This document shows, one piece after another, positions 43,833-52,143 of a stretch of DNA of 64,000 nt; the stretch's first letter is position 1; each line of letters starts with the position of its first letter. Both the position numbers and the translations under genes were made by a program. The notes beneath the pieces were generated by a model. The model ran no database searches and was not told the DNA's origin. It saw only the letters and a list, made by a program, of their open reading frames with translations. This DNA comes from Marinactinospora thermotolerans DSM 45154 (GTDB lineage: Bacteria; Actinomycetota; Actinomycetes; Streptosporangiales; Streptosporangiaceae), in assembly GCF_900167435.1 (NCBI RefSeq), contig NZ_FUWS01000010.1, positions 62,001 through 126,000 of the forward strand, written 5' to 3'.

Positions 43833-45056
43833 CTACCGGGGCAGCCACACCAGTTCGGCCTCGGGGGGCGACCAGCCCGGGGGGATCACCGCCAGCGCGT
43901 CGGCCATGGCCGCGCCGCGCAGCGTTCCCGGCCGGTCGTGGCCGACGGGGACCGCGTGGCCGTCCTCGATCCGCACCGCGACCAGGCGGGTGTCGTGCCC
44001 GTGCGGTTCGACCTCCCCCCGCAGGGGCAGCGCGCGGGGCGACCGCGCCGTGGGGTCGGCCCGGCCGGACAGCGCGGCGAGGGCTGGCACGAGCAGGGTC
44101 ACCGCCGCCGCCAGCGCCGCGCCCGGGTTGCCCGGAAGCCCGACCACGAGGGGGCCGGGTTCCCGAAGCGAACCGAGGTGCCCCAGGAGCTGGGGGTGTC
44201 CGGGGCGGCAGGACACCCCGTCCACGACCGTCCGAGCCCCCAGCTCGGCGAGCGCCCCGCGCACATGGTCGGCCGGCCCGACCGAGGAGGCTCCGCAGAC
44301 CACGATCATCGAGACCGTCCCGGCCGTCACGATCCGGGACAGCTCCGAGACCATCGTCCCGAACCCGTCGCCGATGTGGCGGGGGTCCTCGAGCAGGGCG
44401 CCCGCCCACTCCACCATTCCGGGCAGCAGCGGGCCGATCGCGTCCCGCACGGTCCCCGGGGCGGGAAGCCCCGAGTGGACCAGCTCGTCGCCGGTGACCA
44501 GGGCGGCGACCCGCGGCCGCCGCACCGCGAGCGCGTCGTGTCCCAGGCTCGCGGCCAGGCCGAGCACGGCCGGCGTGACCGATGTCCCGGCCGGCAGCAC
44601 CGTCTCGCCGCGGGCGGTCTCCTCCCCCGCCCGGCGGACGTGCCGGCCCGGCCGGGCCTCACCGGTGACCTCGGCGCCACGGCGGAGCGCGTGCTCGTAG
44701 GGCAGTACGGCCTCGGTTCCCCCGGGGACCGGGGCGCCCGTGGCGATCTCGACGGCCTGCCCCGGTCGCAGCGCCGCGTGGCCGTCGCGCTGTCCCGCCA
44801 GGACACGGCCGACGACGTTCCAGGGGCCGGGGCCGGCGACGGCGTAGCCGTCCATGGCGGAGGTGTCGTAGGAGGGCACCCCGACCAGTGCCACCAGGTC
44901 TTCGGCGAGCGTCGCGCCGCGTGCCTCCTCTAACGGCAGCCGCCGCGTGGGCGGACGGACGGCCCGGGCGCCGAGGTCGCGCGCCGCCGCGCGGGCGACG
45001 TTCCAGGGCCGGGCGATGTCCGCGCCGTGGGCCCTCGCCTCTCTGTGTACTCGCAC
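43833..45056 (-). CDS. MoeA-like molybdopterin molybdenumtransferase
   Basis: 407 residues. It inserts molybdate into adenylylated molybdopterin to complete the cofactor. PSYDTSAMDGYAVAG, ATGAPVPGGTEAVLPYE, VTGDELVHSG, VCGASSVGPADHVRGAL and VVGLPGNPGAALAA are MoeA blocks; the canonical GGVSVGD-type loop is altered to GASSVGPAD. GTG 45056 follows a TATAAG by seven bases, which suggests a leaderless start; TTG 45101 is the alternative. Convergent with selD. A nitrate reductase, which needs this cofactor, is encoded 15 kb downstream. Confidence 0.88.
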   Translation of the reverse strand: MRVHREARAHGADIARPWNVARAAARDLGARAVRPPTRRLPLEEARGATLAEDLVALVGVPSYDTSAMDGYAVAGPGPWNVVGRVLAGQRDGHAALRPGQAVEIATGAPVPGGTEAVLPYEHALRRGAEVTGEARPGRHVRRAGEETARGETVLPAGTSVTPAVLGLAASLGHDALAVRRPRVAALVTGDELVHSGLPAPGTVRDAIGPLLPGMVEWAGALLEDPRHIGDGFGTMVSELSRIVTAGTVSMIVVCGASSVGPADHVRGALAELGARTVVDGVSCRPGHPQLLGHLGSLREPGPLVVGLPGNPGAALAAAVTLLVPALAALSGRADPTARSPRALPLRGEVEPHGHDTRLVAVRIEDGHAVPVGHDRPGTLRGAAMADALAVIPPGWSPPEAELVWLPR

Positions 45057-45163
45057 CCCTCCACTTATATCCCCGGCATCCGCGCCACGGCGTGCCCCCA
45101 ACCCCCTCGGGCGCGCCGGCCCCTCCTCGCCCCGGGGAGCCCGTCCACCCCTCTCACCTCGAT

Positions 45164-45191
45164 TTGCCGTATCCGGAGATTCCGATAAAGT
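45164..45191 (+). promoter_or_regulatory. promoter of tRNA array 2
   Basis: TTGCCG (45164-45169), a 16-base spacer and TAAAGT (45186-45191), with the same GTTCTT following as at array 1 (11449-11454). Distance to the first tRNA is also about 55 bases. Confidence 0.55.
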
Positions 45192-45246
45192 TCTTCTCGC
45201 AGGGCGGCGCCGGGGCCGGGAAAACGGACCGGGGGCCGAACCTCAG

Positions 45247-45319
45247 GCGGACGTGGCTCAGCTGGTAGAGCATCACCTTGCCAAGGTGAGGGTCGCGGGT
45301 TCGAATCCCGTCGTCCGCT
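45247..45319 (+). tRNA. tRNA-Gly (GCC), copy 3
   Basis: Same 73-nt sequence as the two copies in array 1; anticodon GCC. First gene of the second array. Confidence 0.96.
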
Positions 45320-45356
45320 CGGAGACGAGGAGGAGCGCGTTCCTCCAAGTGAATCC

Positions 45357-45427
45357 GGTGGAGTGGCCGAGAGGCGAGGCAGCGGCCTGCAAAGCCGTCG
45401 ACACGGGTTCAAATCCCGTCTCCACCT
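45357..45427 (+). tRNA. tRNA-Cys (GCA), divergent second copy
   Basis: A 71-nt cloverleaf with acceptor GGTGGAG (45357-45363) paired to 45420-45426 and discriminator T. Anticodon loop CTGCAAA gives GCA. Compared with the tRNA-Cys at 11727, the acceptor has a compensated pair change, the D loop is shorter and the anticodon stem is GC-rich (GCGGC/GCCGT). CCA is not encoded. Confidence 0.9.
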
Positions 45428-45439
45428 CGAGTTCGACTC

Positions 45440-45513
45440 GGGCGGTTAGCTCAGTTGGTTAGAGCGCTACCTTGACACGGTAGAGGTCACAGGTTCGAAT
45501 CCTGTATCGCCCA
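45440..45513 (+). tRNA. tRNA-Val (GAC), copy 2
   Basis: Identical to the tRNA at 11818-11891, including the encoded CCA (45514-45516). Last gene of array 2. Confidence 0.96.
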
Positions 45514-45516
45514 CCA

Positions 45517-46491
45517 GTAACACCATGGGTCTCTCAGAGAGATCCCTCGACGGTTCACGCCGACGTGGGAGACGACTGGGAGGCCTTTTTCGTTTTCGGG
45601 GTGGGCACCGCCCTTGCGGCAGCGCCGTCCCGGTCACGCCGCCGGAGTTCCCCGACGGCCCGCCCGTGGGCCACGTCGAGGGCGCGACCGGCCGCGTCTT
45701 GCACCTCGCGCTACCGGCCGTTGCGGGCCCTTCTCGACGGGCTGCACGAGCCGGCCCTGTGTCCTGCCGAGCCCCCGGCCATGATCGTGTCCCCTGGGGA
45801 CTGGGCGCGGTGTTACACGTCGGTCGGCACCGAGGACGCCCTGGCCACTTCCTCGCCGCGCCGCGCGTGGCCGGGGCGGGCGGGGCCGCGCGTTCGGTGT
45901 CTCCCCGTTCTCTTGTCGGCCGGGCCGTGGCCGCCACGGAGTGAGTACCGGCTGGCCGTCCAGCTACGGGACGGCCCTGCGCGCGCCGACGGCCCTGACC
46001 GGCGTCCCGAACGCGGCACGGGTCCGCGCGTCCGCCCGTATGGCGATCGGCGCGCCCCTGGCCTCGTTGCCGGGGTCCCCGGCCGGGCGTATCCGCGTCG
46101 ACACGCGGTCCGCGGGAGTCCTCCTGCGTACAACCCGGCCTGCTGGTGCCCCGGCGAGCCGAGGCACTACGGCGGCTCGGCGATCTCGCTTCGGCGCAGC
46201 GCGGCGCGCACCCGCGCGGGCGGATCCGCCGGCCCGGTCCCCGGCTGCGCCCGGCGTGGCCGTGTCGACGAGGCGCCAGCGCGGACCCGGCGCACGCCGC
46301 AACGGGTTCGCGGGATCGAGTCCGGGTGGCTCCACGGCCGCCTCCGGTCCGTGCGCGCGGCGGTGGCCTCCCGCAGTGGTCGGCCCGAGTGTGGGAGTCC
46401 GTCGGACACGCCGTTGCGGAGCCCCCTCCCGGGGTGTGGTGTCCTAGGGAGCGACGCCGCTGACGCCGCCCTCGCTCCTGGGAGTCGCCCC
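45517..46491. other. gene-free stretch after tRNA array 2
   Basis: About 975 bases. Open frames exist on both strands, but their translations are Arg/Pro-rich with no family resemblance. A weak imperfect repeat (45525-45543) followed by a T-rich run near 45582-45596 may end the tRNA transcript. No integrase, insertion sequence ends or repeats were recognised. Confidence 0.45.
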
Positions 46492-47028
46492 ATGCGCTGG
46501 ACCGTCCATTCCGAGAAGCCGCTCTACACCGATCCGTGGCTGGATGTCCGGATCGCCGATGTGGAGATCACCGCCGGCCGACACCTGCGGCACCGGCTGA
46601 TCCGCTCGGCTCCCGGGGCCGGCGCCGTCGTCCTCGACGACCGCAACCGGGTGCTGCTGGAATGGCGCCACCGCTTCATCACCGACACCTGGGGCTATGA
46701 GATCCCCCTCGGCGGCATCGACGACGACGAGGAACCGGCGGCGGCCGCGGCCCGCGAGGTGGAGGAGGAGACCGGCTGGCGGCCGGGCCCGCTGCGTCCG
46801 CTGCTCCGTGTCCAGCCGAGCCCGGGCATCAGCGACTCCGAGCATCACGTGTTCCTCGCCGAGACGGCGGAGCGCGTGGGCGATCCGGCTGACGACTGGG
46901 AGGCCGAGCGGATCGAGTGGGTACCGCTGGCGTCGGTACCGGAGCTGGTCGCGCAGCGGAAGATCGTGGCGGGCACGTCGATGAGCGCGCTGCTGTTCGT
47001 CTACACGAAGGTCCGTGGCGGCGTCTGA
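46492..47028 (+). CDS. NUDIX hydrolase
   Basis: 178 residues. The Nudix box is GGIDDDEEPAAAAAREVEEETGW in outline: G-x5-E-x7-REVEEETGW, complete with its catalytic glutamates. Flanks WGYEIPLGG and the following PGISDSEHHVFLAE resemble ADP-ribose pyrophosphatase-type members, so hydrolysis of a nucleoside diphosphate linked to a moiety is expected. ATG 46492 with GGGAG seven bases upstream; the frame is open far upstream but without support. Isolated between two gene-free stretches. Confidence 0.9.
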   Translation: MRWTVHSEKPLYTDPWLDVRIADVEITAGRHLRHRLIRSAPGAGAVVLDDRNRVLLEWRHRFITDTWGYEIPLGGIDDDEEPAAAAAREVEEETGWRPGPLRPLLRVQPSPGISDSEHHVFLAETAERVGDPADDWEAERIEWVPLASVPELVAQRKIVAGTSMSALLFVYTKVRGGV

Positions 47029-48051
47029 TCCACGGTCGAGGGGCCACCTCATCACGGCACCTCGGATACGTGTACGCGCCCCGGAGGACGACGGTCTTCG
47101 CCGCAGCGGTGCCGTAGGGCGCGGGCGAGACGCGCCTTGCCCGTGGTGTCGGGGAGGGCCTCGCATGGCGGGACAGGCGCGGCCGGCGGTGCTGCGGCGA
47201 TCGCGTCCGCCGCTCAGAGCGCGCGGCCGGCGCGCTCCCCGACGGGGCCGGACGCGGAGGACGGCGGTTTTCCGCGGGAGTCGGCCCTCGTGCGGGCGCG
47301 TGGTCCTGCGAACGGGTCCTGCCGCCCACGCGAAGCGGGCCGCCGGGGAACCGGCCCTCGCCCGGTGACCGCCGAACAAGGGTCTTCCCGTCCTGCCACC
47401 GCTCAGCGCGGCCTTCATGGTGCTGTACGCGCCGGCCGGCGTCATCGGACCGCGTGACCGACCGCTGCGCGCACCGCGGGAGCATGGGCCGGCGACTCCG
47501 CCTGGAGCCCGCCGCCTTCGGCGGAGCCTGGTACTCCGCCGCAGAGATCTCCGGGAGACCACCGTCCCGGCGGACCCGTTCTCGTCTTCCCGACGCTGAC
47601 GCTCCCCAGCACCGGTGTCACGGCGAAGAGCCGTTCACCCCCGGGGGGCGGGGGTCACCACGCCCCTCTACCTTCGGCACTCGGGCACACCGAGTCCCCG
47701 CCGCTCCGTCTCGGGGGTGTCCTGATGGTGGACGCCTCGCCTCCCCCGCCGCCGGCGTCCCGGACGGACAGCCCGGGCCGCCCGTCCCCGCCACCAAACC
47801 ACGCCGACGTGAATGTGACCCACACCGCACCTCGTGACCGCGAGTGCGCCGTTCTCCGCCTCCGGACACCGAACCCCAGATCACGGCCGCGCTCCCGGCC
47901 CCTCCGGCGTTCCCTACCCGTCCCAAGACGGCCCTCCCCGACTCCGGGGCCACGACCCACACCACGTCTTCGGCCAGCTCAACGGCGGCGTCGCCGCACA
48001 CCACACCCTGGCACCCGCTCCAGAGGCCGCAGGGTTGACGCCGGTTTCGTA
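47029..48051. other. gene-free stretch before tetR
   Basis: About 1 kb with no frame I can support on either strand. Translations are low-complexity Arg/Pro/Ala. Possibly remnants of lost genes; no recognisable pseudogene fragment. Confidence 0.45.
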
Positions 48052-48067
48052 GTGAGTGTTAACTATC
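48052..48067 (+). promoter_or_regulatory. TetR operator, copy 1
   Basis: GTGAGTGTTAACTATC ends five bases before the tetR ATG. Its reverse complement matches the copy at 48652-48667 except for the central four bases, so the shared form is GTGAGT-n4-ACTATC. Implies autorepression. Confidence 0.65.
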
Positions 48068-48071
48068 AAAC

Positions 48072-48620
48072 ATGCCGGGAGGGCGCAGACCACGGGTCAG
48101 CTTCGAACGCCGCCGCGAGCAGATCCTCGCCGCGGCGCTGAAGGAGTTCAGTCACAAGGGGCTCCACGGTGGTTCGACCGTGAACATCGCCAAGGCGGTC
48201 GAGATCTCCCACCCGAACCTGTTCCGTGTCTTCTCGACCAAGAAGGAGCTGTTCATCGCGGTCCTGGAGCAGACCTTCGAAACGATCGCACAGGAGATGC
48301 TCGTTCCGGGCGAGGCCGCCGAACGCGATCCACTCCAGACGATGGCGGACGCCTGGGGAAGCCTGATGGAACGACGCGAGCTGATGCTCATCCTGCTCCA
48401 GGGGTATGCCGCCTGCGAGGATCCCGACATTCGCGACCTGATGCACCGATGGACACAGGACGTCTTCGAGCGCTTGGAGGTCCTGCCCGAGGTCGGCACC
48501 GATCCGGCGCACGACTTCTTCGCCGCGGGCATGTTGTACATGGTGGCCGCCTCCATGGACCTGCCGGCCCGCGCCGAACACGACGAGTGGGCCAAGCGTT
48601 TTCTGGATTCCGGCTCCTGA
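48072..48620 (+). CDS. TetR family regulator
   Basis: 182 residues. Helix-turn-helix REQILAAALKEFSHKGLHGGSTV and KAVEISHPNLFRVFSTKKELF; the C-terminal domain has the helical LMILLQGYAACEDPDIRDLM block. ATG 48072 lies five bases after an operator-like sequence and has no ribosome site, so a leaderless mRNA is likely. The same operator recurs between this gene and the following MFS remnant and reductase genes, so it probably controls all three. Confidence 0.9.
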   Translation: MPGGRRPRVSFERRREQILAAALKEFSHKGLHGGSTVNIAKAVEISHPNLFRVFSTKKELFIAVLEQTFETIAQEMLVPGEAAERDPLQTMADAWGSLMERRELMLILLQGYAACEDPDIRDLMHRWTQDVFERLEVLPEVGTDPAHDFFAAGMLYMVAASMDLPARAEHDEWAKRFLDSGS

Positions 48621-48651
48621 GCGCCGGAAGCAACGTGTTTTTTAAGTTTTT

Positions 48652-48667
48652 GATAGTGACTACTCAC
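48652..48667 (+). promoter_or_regulatory. TetR operator, copy 2
   Basis: GATAGTGACTACTCAC, an inverted copy of the site before tetR (shared GATAGT-n4-ACTCAC). It lies in an A/T-rich patch 100 bases before the MFS remnant, so the downstream pair has its own regulated promoter. Confidence 0.65.
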
Positions 48668-48766
48668 TCTCAAAGAGAGAATTGCGACCGACCGGGCACA
48701 TCGAGACGGGAGCGCGTCACCACCGCCCCAACCGTGGAAGCGAACACTCGCTGGAAGGACGGACCG

Positions 48767-49309
48767 ATGAGCGCCCCAACCACGCCCCCCACGGCGGACA
48801 CCCGCCCACGCCCGCGAGTACCACGCGCGGTGGCCGGGCTGGCGACCTCCATGTTCCTGATCGTTCTCACCACCGCGATGATCGACCTCGCCGAGCCGGC
48901 GATCCGCGAGGACCTCGGGCTCTCGACCGCTGAACTCACACTCGTCGTGAACGGCTACCTCATCGCGTTCGCCGGATTGCTGCTCGGCGGCCGCCTCGGC
49001 GCCGTCACCGCCACCTCGATGGCGCTGCACGACACCGGGGAAGGCGAATCGGGTGTGCTCAGCGGGCTGGTCAACGCCGTGCAGCGGCTGGGCGGCGCGA
49101 TCGGGCTCGCCGCCCTGGCCGGGATCGCCATCGGCACCGCGGGGACATCAGGCGGCATCGCGTTCACGACCGTCCTCCTCGGCCAGAGCGTGCTCGTCGT
49201 CGTCTCCCTCGTCCTGGCCCTTCTCCCTCTGTCCCACCCCCGAATGCCCCCGGCCGCCGCCGGCCCCTCCTGCCCTTCGATAACCCCTTCGAGCAACAGA
49301 CCCCGATGA
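48767..49309 (+). pseudogene. internally deleted DHA2-type MFS transporter
   Basis: 180 codons, open throughout. Residues 1-76 are the start of a 14-helix exporter (LIVLTTAMIDLAEPAIREDL, TLVVNGYLIAFAGLLLGGRLG). Directly after GGRLG, where motif A should continue, the sequence jumps to AVTATSMALHDTGEGESGVLSGLVNAVQRLGG (outline: ESGVLSGLVNAVQ), which belongs near helices 12-13. About 300 residues are therefore missing with the frame kept. Only 4-5 helices remain, so transport is unlikely. ATG 48767 follows GAAGGAC. The next gene starts 23 bases after the stop. Confidence 0.8.
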
Positions 49310-49332
49310 CACCACCAGGAAAGGACACACCG

Positions 49333-50187
49333 ATGAACACGCCCACCGTACTCGTGACCGGAGCGACCGGAACCGTGGGATCCGCCCTGGTCCCCGCCCT
49401 ACGCGCCCGCGGCGCCACCGTCCGCGCCATGGTCCGCGACGCCGGCCGCGCCGTCCCCGGCGTCGAGAACGTCGTCGCCGACCTGAACGACCCGCGGGCG
49501 GTCGCCACCGCTGTGCAGGGCGTCGACGCGGTCTTCCTCAACAGCCCCTCGGCGCAGGACGCCGCGGCGCTACAGATCCGGTTCGCCGACCTGGCCCGCG
49601 ACGCCGGCGTCAGCCGGCTCGTGCTGCTCTCGCAGTACGCGGCGCGCGTCGACTCGCCGGTGCGGTTCCTGCGCTGGCACGCCGAAGTCGAGGCGCACGT
49701 GCGGCGACTCGGCCTCGACCACACCGTGCTGCGCCCCAACCTCTACATGCAGGCACTGCTCGGTTTCGCCGGCACCATCGCACAGGGCTGGTTCGCCGCG
49801 CCCATCGGCGACGCCGCCGTCAGCGTCATCGACACCAGGGACATCGCGGAGACCGCCGCGGTCGTGCTGACCACGTCGGGGCACACCGGCCGCACCTACA
49901 CGTTGACCGGGCCCCGCGCCGTGACCCACGGCCAGATCGCCCAGGCGCTCTCCACCGCCACCGGGCGGGAGATCACCTTCCAGGAGGTGCCCGACGAACA
50001 GTTCGCCGCCGCGCTGACCGGGCTCATGCCGCCATGGCAGCTCGACGGCCTCGTCGAGGACTACGCCCACTACGCCCGCGGTGAAGCCGCGGAGGTGTAC
50101 TCCTGCGTCACCGACCTCACCGGAAGGCCCGCGCGCGACATCACCGACTTCGCCCGCGACCACGCCGCCATGTTCGCCCAGACCTGA
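49333..50187 (+). CDS. NmrA-type NAD(P)-binding reductase
   Basis: 284 residues, atypical short-chain dehydrogenase. N-terminal VLVTGATGTVGSALVPALRARG binds the dinucleotide; DAVFLNSPSAQDAA, SRLVLLSQYAA and HTVLRPNLYMQAL follow as in NmrA/quinone oxidoreductase (QOR2)-like proteins. The classical YxxxK pair is not evident. It may reduce a quinone or act as a redox sensor. ATG 49333 has AGGAAAGGA upstream; ATG 49306 overlaps the previous stop. Downstream of the MFS remnant and probably under the same TetR regulator. Confidence 0.88.
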   Translation: MNTPTVLVTGATGTVGSALVPALRARGATVRAMVRDAGRAVPGVENVVADLNDPRAVATAVQGVDAVFLNSPSAQDAAALQIRFADLARDAGVSRLVLLSQYAARVDSPVRFLRWHAEVEAHVRRLGLDHTVLRPNLYMQALLGFAGTIAQGWFAAPIGDAAVSVIDTRDIAETAAVVLTTSGHTGRTYTLTGPRAVTHGQIAQALSTATGREITFQEVPDEQFAAALTGLMPPWQLDGLVEDYAHYARGEAAEVYSCVTDLTGRPARDITDFARDHAAMFAQT

Positions 50188-50433
50188 ACGTCCAGGCCGC
50201 TCCCCATGGGAAAGGACCCATTGATCTATCACCGCATCCGATTCGAACCGCCTGCGGGAACGAGACGGGTACGCGCCGGCCGAGGGCGGGCGGAACCCGC
50301 GCTCGGCCACCCGCGGCGCTTCACGGGTTCCCCGTACACGCCTTGGGTGTTCGCGAGGTCGCCGCCGGCCCGGTACGTCCGACACTGGCGGAAACCCCTC
50401 GTGTCCGGCCCGGACCCGCCCCGCGCCGCAGGT

Positions 50434-52143
50434 TCACTCCGGAACCGGATAGAGACGGGCGTCGGGAAGCCACCCCGAACCGCGCTCGACCGTCTTGTCG
50501 AGTTCCTTCTTCACCTCGACCATGCGTCCGGCCAGTTCCGCGGTGCGGGAATGGTCGTGGTGGAGCGAGGTGGGAAGCAGCCGCAGTGCCGCGATCGGTT
50601 CTCCTCGGGCGCTCCGCTCGTAGGTGGGGAGGAGCCCCAACGTGATCCTGCTCGCGCCGGCCTTCCCGTCGAGGCCGGCCAGCCGCCGGTACAGGGCGTG
50701 GGTGTAGCGGTTCGCGCGCTCGATGAGCGGCGACGAGTCGCCGCCGCGCAGGTCGGCGAAGCGGTCCGGCCCCCCTGGCGGCACGGGCCAGTACACGGCC
50801 GTGGGACCGGTCGCCCACGGGTTGAGCAGCTCATACCCCCCGCCCGGCAGGAGGGACCGGAAGACGTCGGAGATGGCGATCATGTGGGCGAGATAGACCT
50901 GGAAACCGGTCCGGCCGACGCTTTGCAGGGCCACCCAGGCGGCGAGGATCCCCGCCCCGCTGCGGGAGTGTTCGATGGTGTGGTGGAGCACGAGGGTGTC
51001 CCCCCACGCCCCCTCGCGCGGGGTCGTCGTTTCGCCGTGGAGCGATCGCAGCTCGGCGTCCTCCTTGGCGAGGAAGACGCTGGAGGAGTAGGGGCAGAAA
51101 CCGATCTTGTGGAAGTCCGCGGTCATCGAGTCGGCGGCCTCGACCCCGGTGACCAGGCGCGTGGACTGTTCGATGCGGGCCAGCACGCCCTCCTCGATAC
51201 CGAGGGGGTTGCCGGCGAAGTCGTAGTCCCCGAAGAACAGCCACGGCCAGCCGAACGCGGTGTCGAAGTGGAGATAGGGCCGGTAGGACAGCCCTCGACA
51301 GGTCCGGGTCAGCGCGTCGGCGACCTCGTGGACCGGGTCCATCGCGTTGTGCAGGATGTTGCCGCCCGACAGCACCACGCAGGCGATCGGAACCCCCCGC
51401 GCCACCAGCCCGGCGACCGTCTCCTCGACCGCCCGGGGCGACACCGCCCGCCCCGGGGCCACGGGGACGCGCAGGCACGCCTCGGTCCCCAGCCCAAGGA
51501 GCGAGCAGGCCATCTCCACGCTGTCGTGGTTGTGGCCGGTGGTGATCACCACCGGGGCCGGTCCCCCGGCCAGCCCCCGCCGTGATGCCTCCGGCCGGCA
51601 GCGGTTCAGCCCCAGGCGGATCGCGTAGATCAGCCCGGCCTTGCCCCCGAAGGAGAACGTGCCCCCGGCCAGCTCGGGCCGCCAGCCGGCCAGCCCGGCG
51701 AGCTGCCGGACGATCTGCCGTTCGACGTCGAGCACACCGGAACTGACCAGGTCCCACAGGGCGTTGGGGCTGTAGAGATCGGTCACGGCCGCCGCCGCCA
51801 CCGCGTCGAGCAGCGGCAGCGGCATCAGGTTGAAGAAGGTGCCCAGCGAGTGCTGGCGCAACTGCCCGTTGAGGGCCGCCGCGACCGCGCCGAGCACCAG
51901 ATCGCGATCCGCGCCGGTCCGCGGTATGTGCTCGAACGCCCGTAACCAGCCGTAGTCCGGGGTCGCCGTACCGAGCCAGGAGTCGTCGGCCGGCGTGTCG
52001 CGGGGGAGGCCGGAGAACAGGACGCCGATCCGCTCGCGCAGTTCGTCGCGGTTCTGCTCGTCGGGACGCAACATCCTGCGCCGCATGTCCTCCAGCACCG
52101 CCGCGTACGGCCCGGCCGGCCCCACCGGTTCCCTGTCGGTCAT
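50434..52143 (-). CDS. PLP-dependent decarboxylase (group II, TyrDC-like)
   Basis: 569 residues, fold-type I PLP enzyme. HFDTAFGWPWLFFGDYDF carries the Asp that pairs with the cofactor ring nitrogen, and ADFHKIGFCPYSSSVF carries the Schiff-base Lys in the style of Enterococcus-type tyrosine decarboxylases (DPHKMGYIPY). An N-terminal helical region of about 100 residues precedes the PLP domain. Amino-acid decarboxylation is likely; the amino acid is not known. ATG 52143 overlaps the previous gene's stop (TCAT on the plus strand), so it is translationally coupled to the cucumopine-synthase-like gene and last in this operon. Confidence 0.82.
   Translation of the reverse strand: MTDREPVGPAGPYAAVLEDMRRRMLRPDEQNRDELRERIGVLFSGLPRDTPADDSWLGTATPDYGWLRAFEHIPRTGADRDLVLGAVAAALNGQLRQHSLGTFFNLMPLPLLDAVAAAAVTDLYSPNALWDLVSSGVLDVERQIVRQLAGLAGWRPELAGGTFSFGGKAGLIYAIRLGLNRCRPEASRRGLAGGPAPVVITTGHNHDSVEMACSLLGLGTEACLRVPVAPGRAVSPRAVEETVAGLVARGVPIACVVLSGGNILHNAMDPVHEVADALTRTCRGLSYRPYLHFDTAFGWPWLFFGDYDFAGNPLGIEEGVLARIEQSTRLVTGVEAADSMTADFHKIGFCPYSSSVFLAKEDAELRSLHGETTTPREGAWGDTLVLHHTIEHSRSGAGILAAWVALQSVGRTGFQVYLAHMIAISDVFRSLLPGGGYELLNPWATGPTAVYWPVPPGGPDRFADLRGGDSSPLIERANRYTHALYRRLAGLDGKAGASRITLGLLPTYERSARGEPIAALRLLPTSLHHDHSRTAELAGRMVEVKKELDKTVERGSGWLPDARLYPVPE

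Noticed and set aside
42788-45513. Search for a tRNA-Sec gene near selD
   Set aside because: No long-arm tRNA with a TCA anticodon was found; the nearby tRNA at 45357 has a GCA cysteine anticodon and normal arms.
11818-45516. Identical tRNA-Val 3' ends as attachment sites of a 34-kb integrated element
   Set aside because: The repeats are whole tRNA arrays rather than 3' fragments, and no integrase or recombinase gene lies between them; ordinary metabolic genes fill the interval.
45565-46491. Upstream extension of the NUDIX frame
   Set aside because: No homology-like sequence, and a good ribosome site marks ATG 46492.
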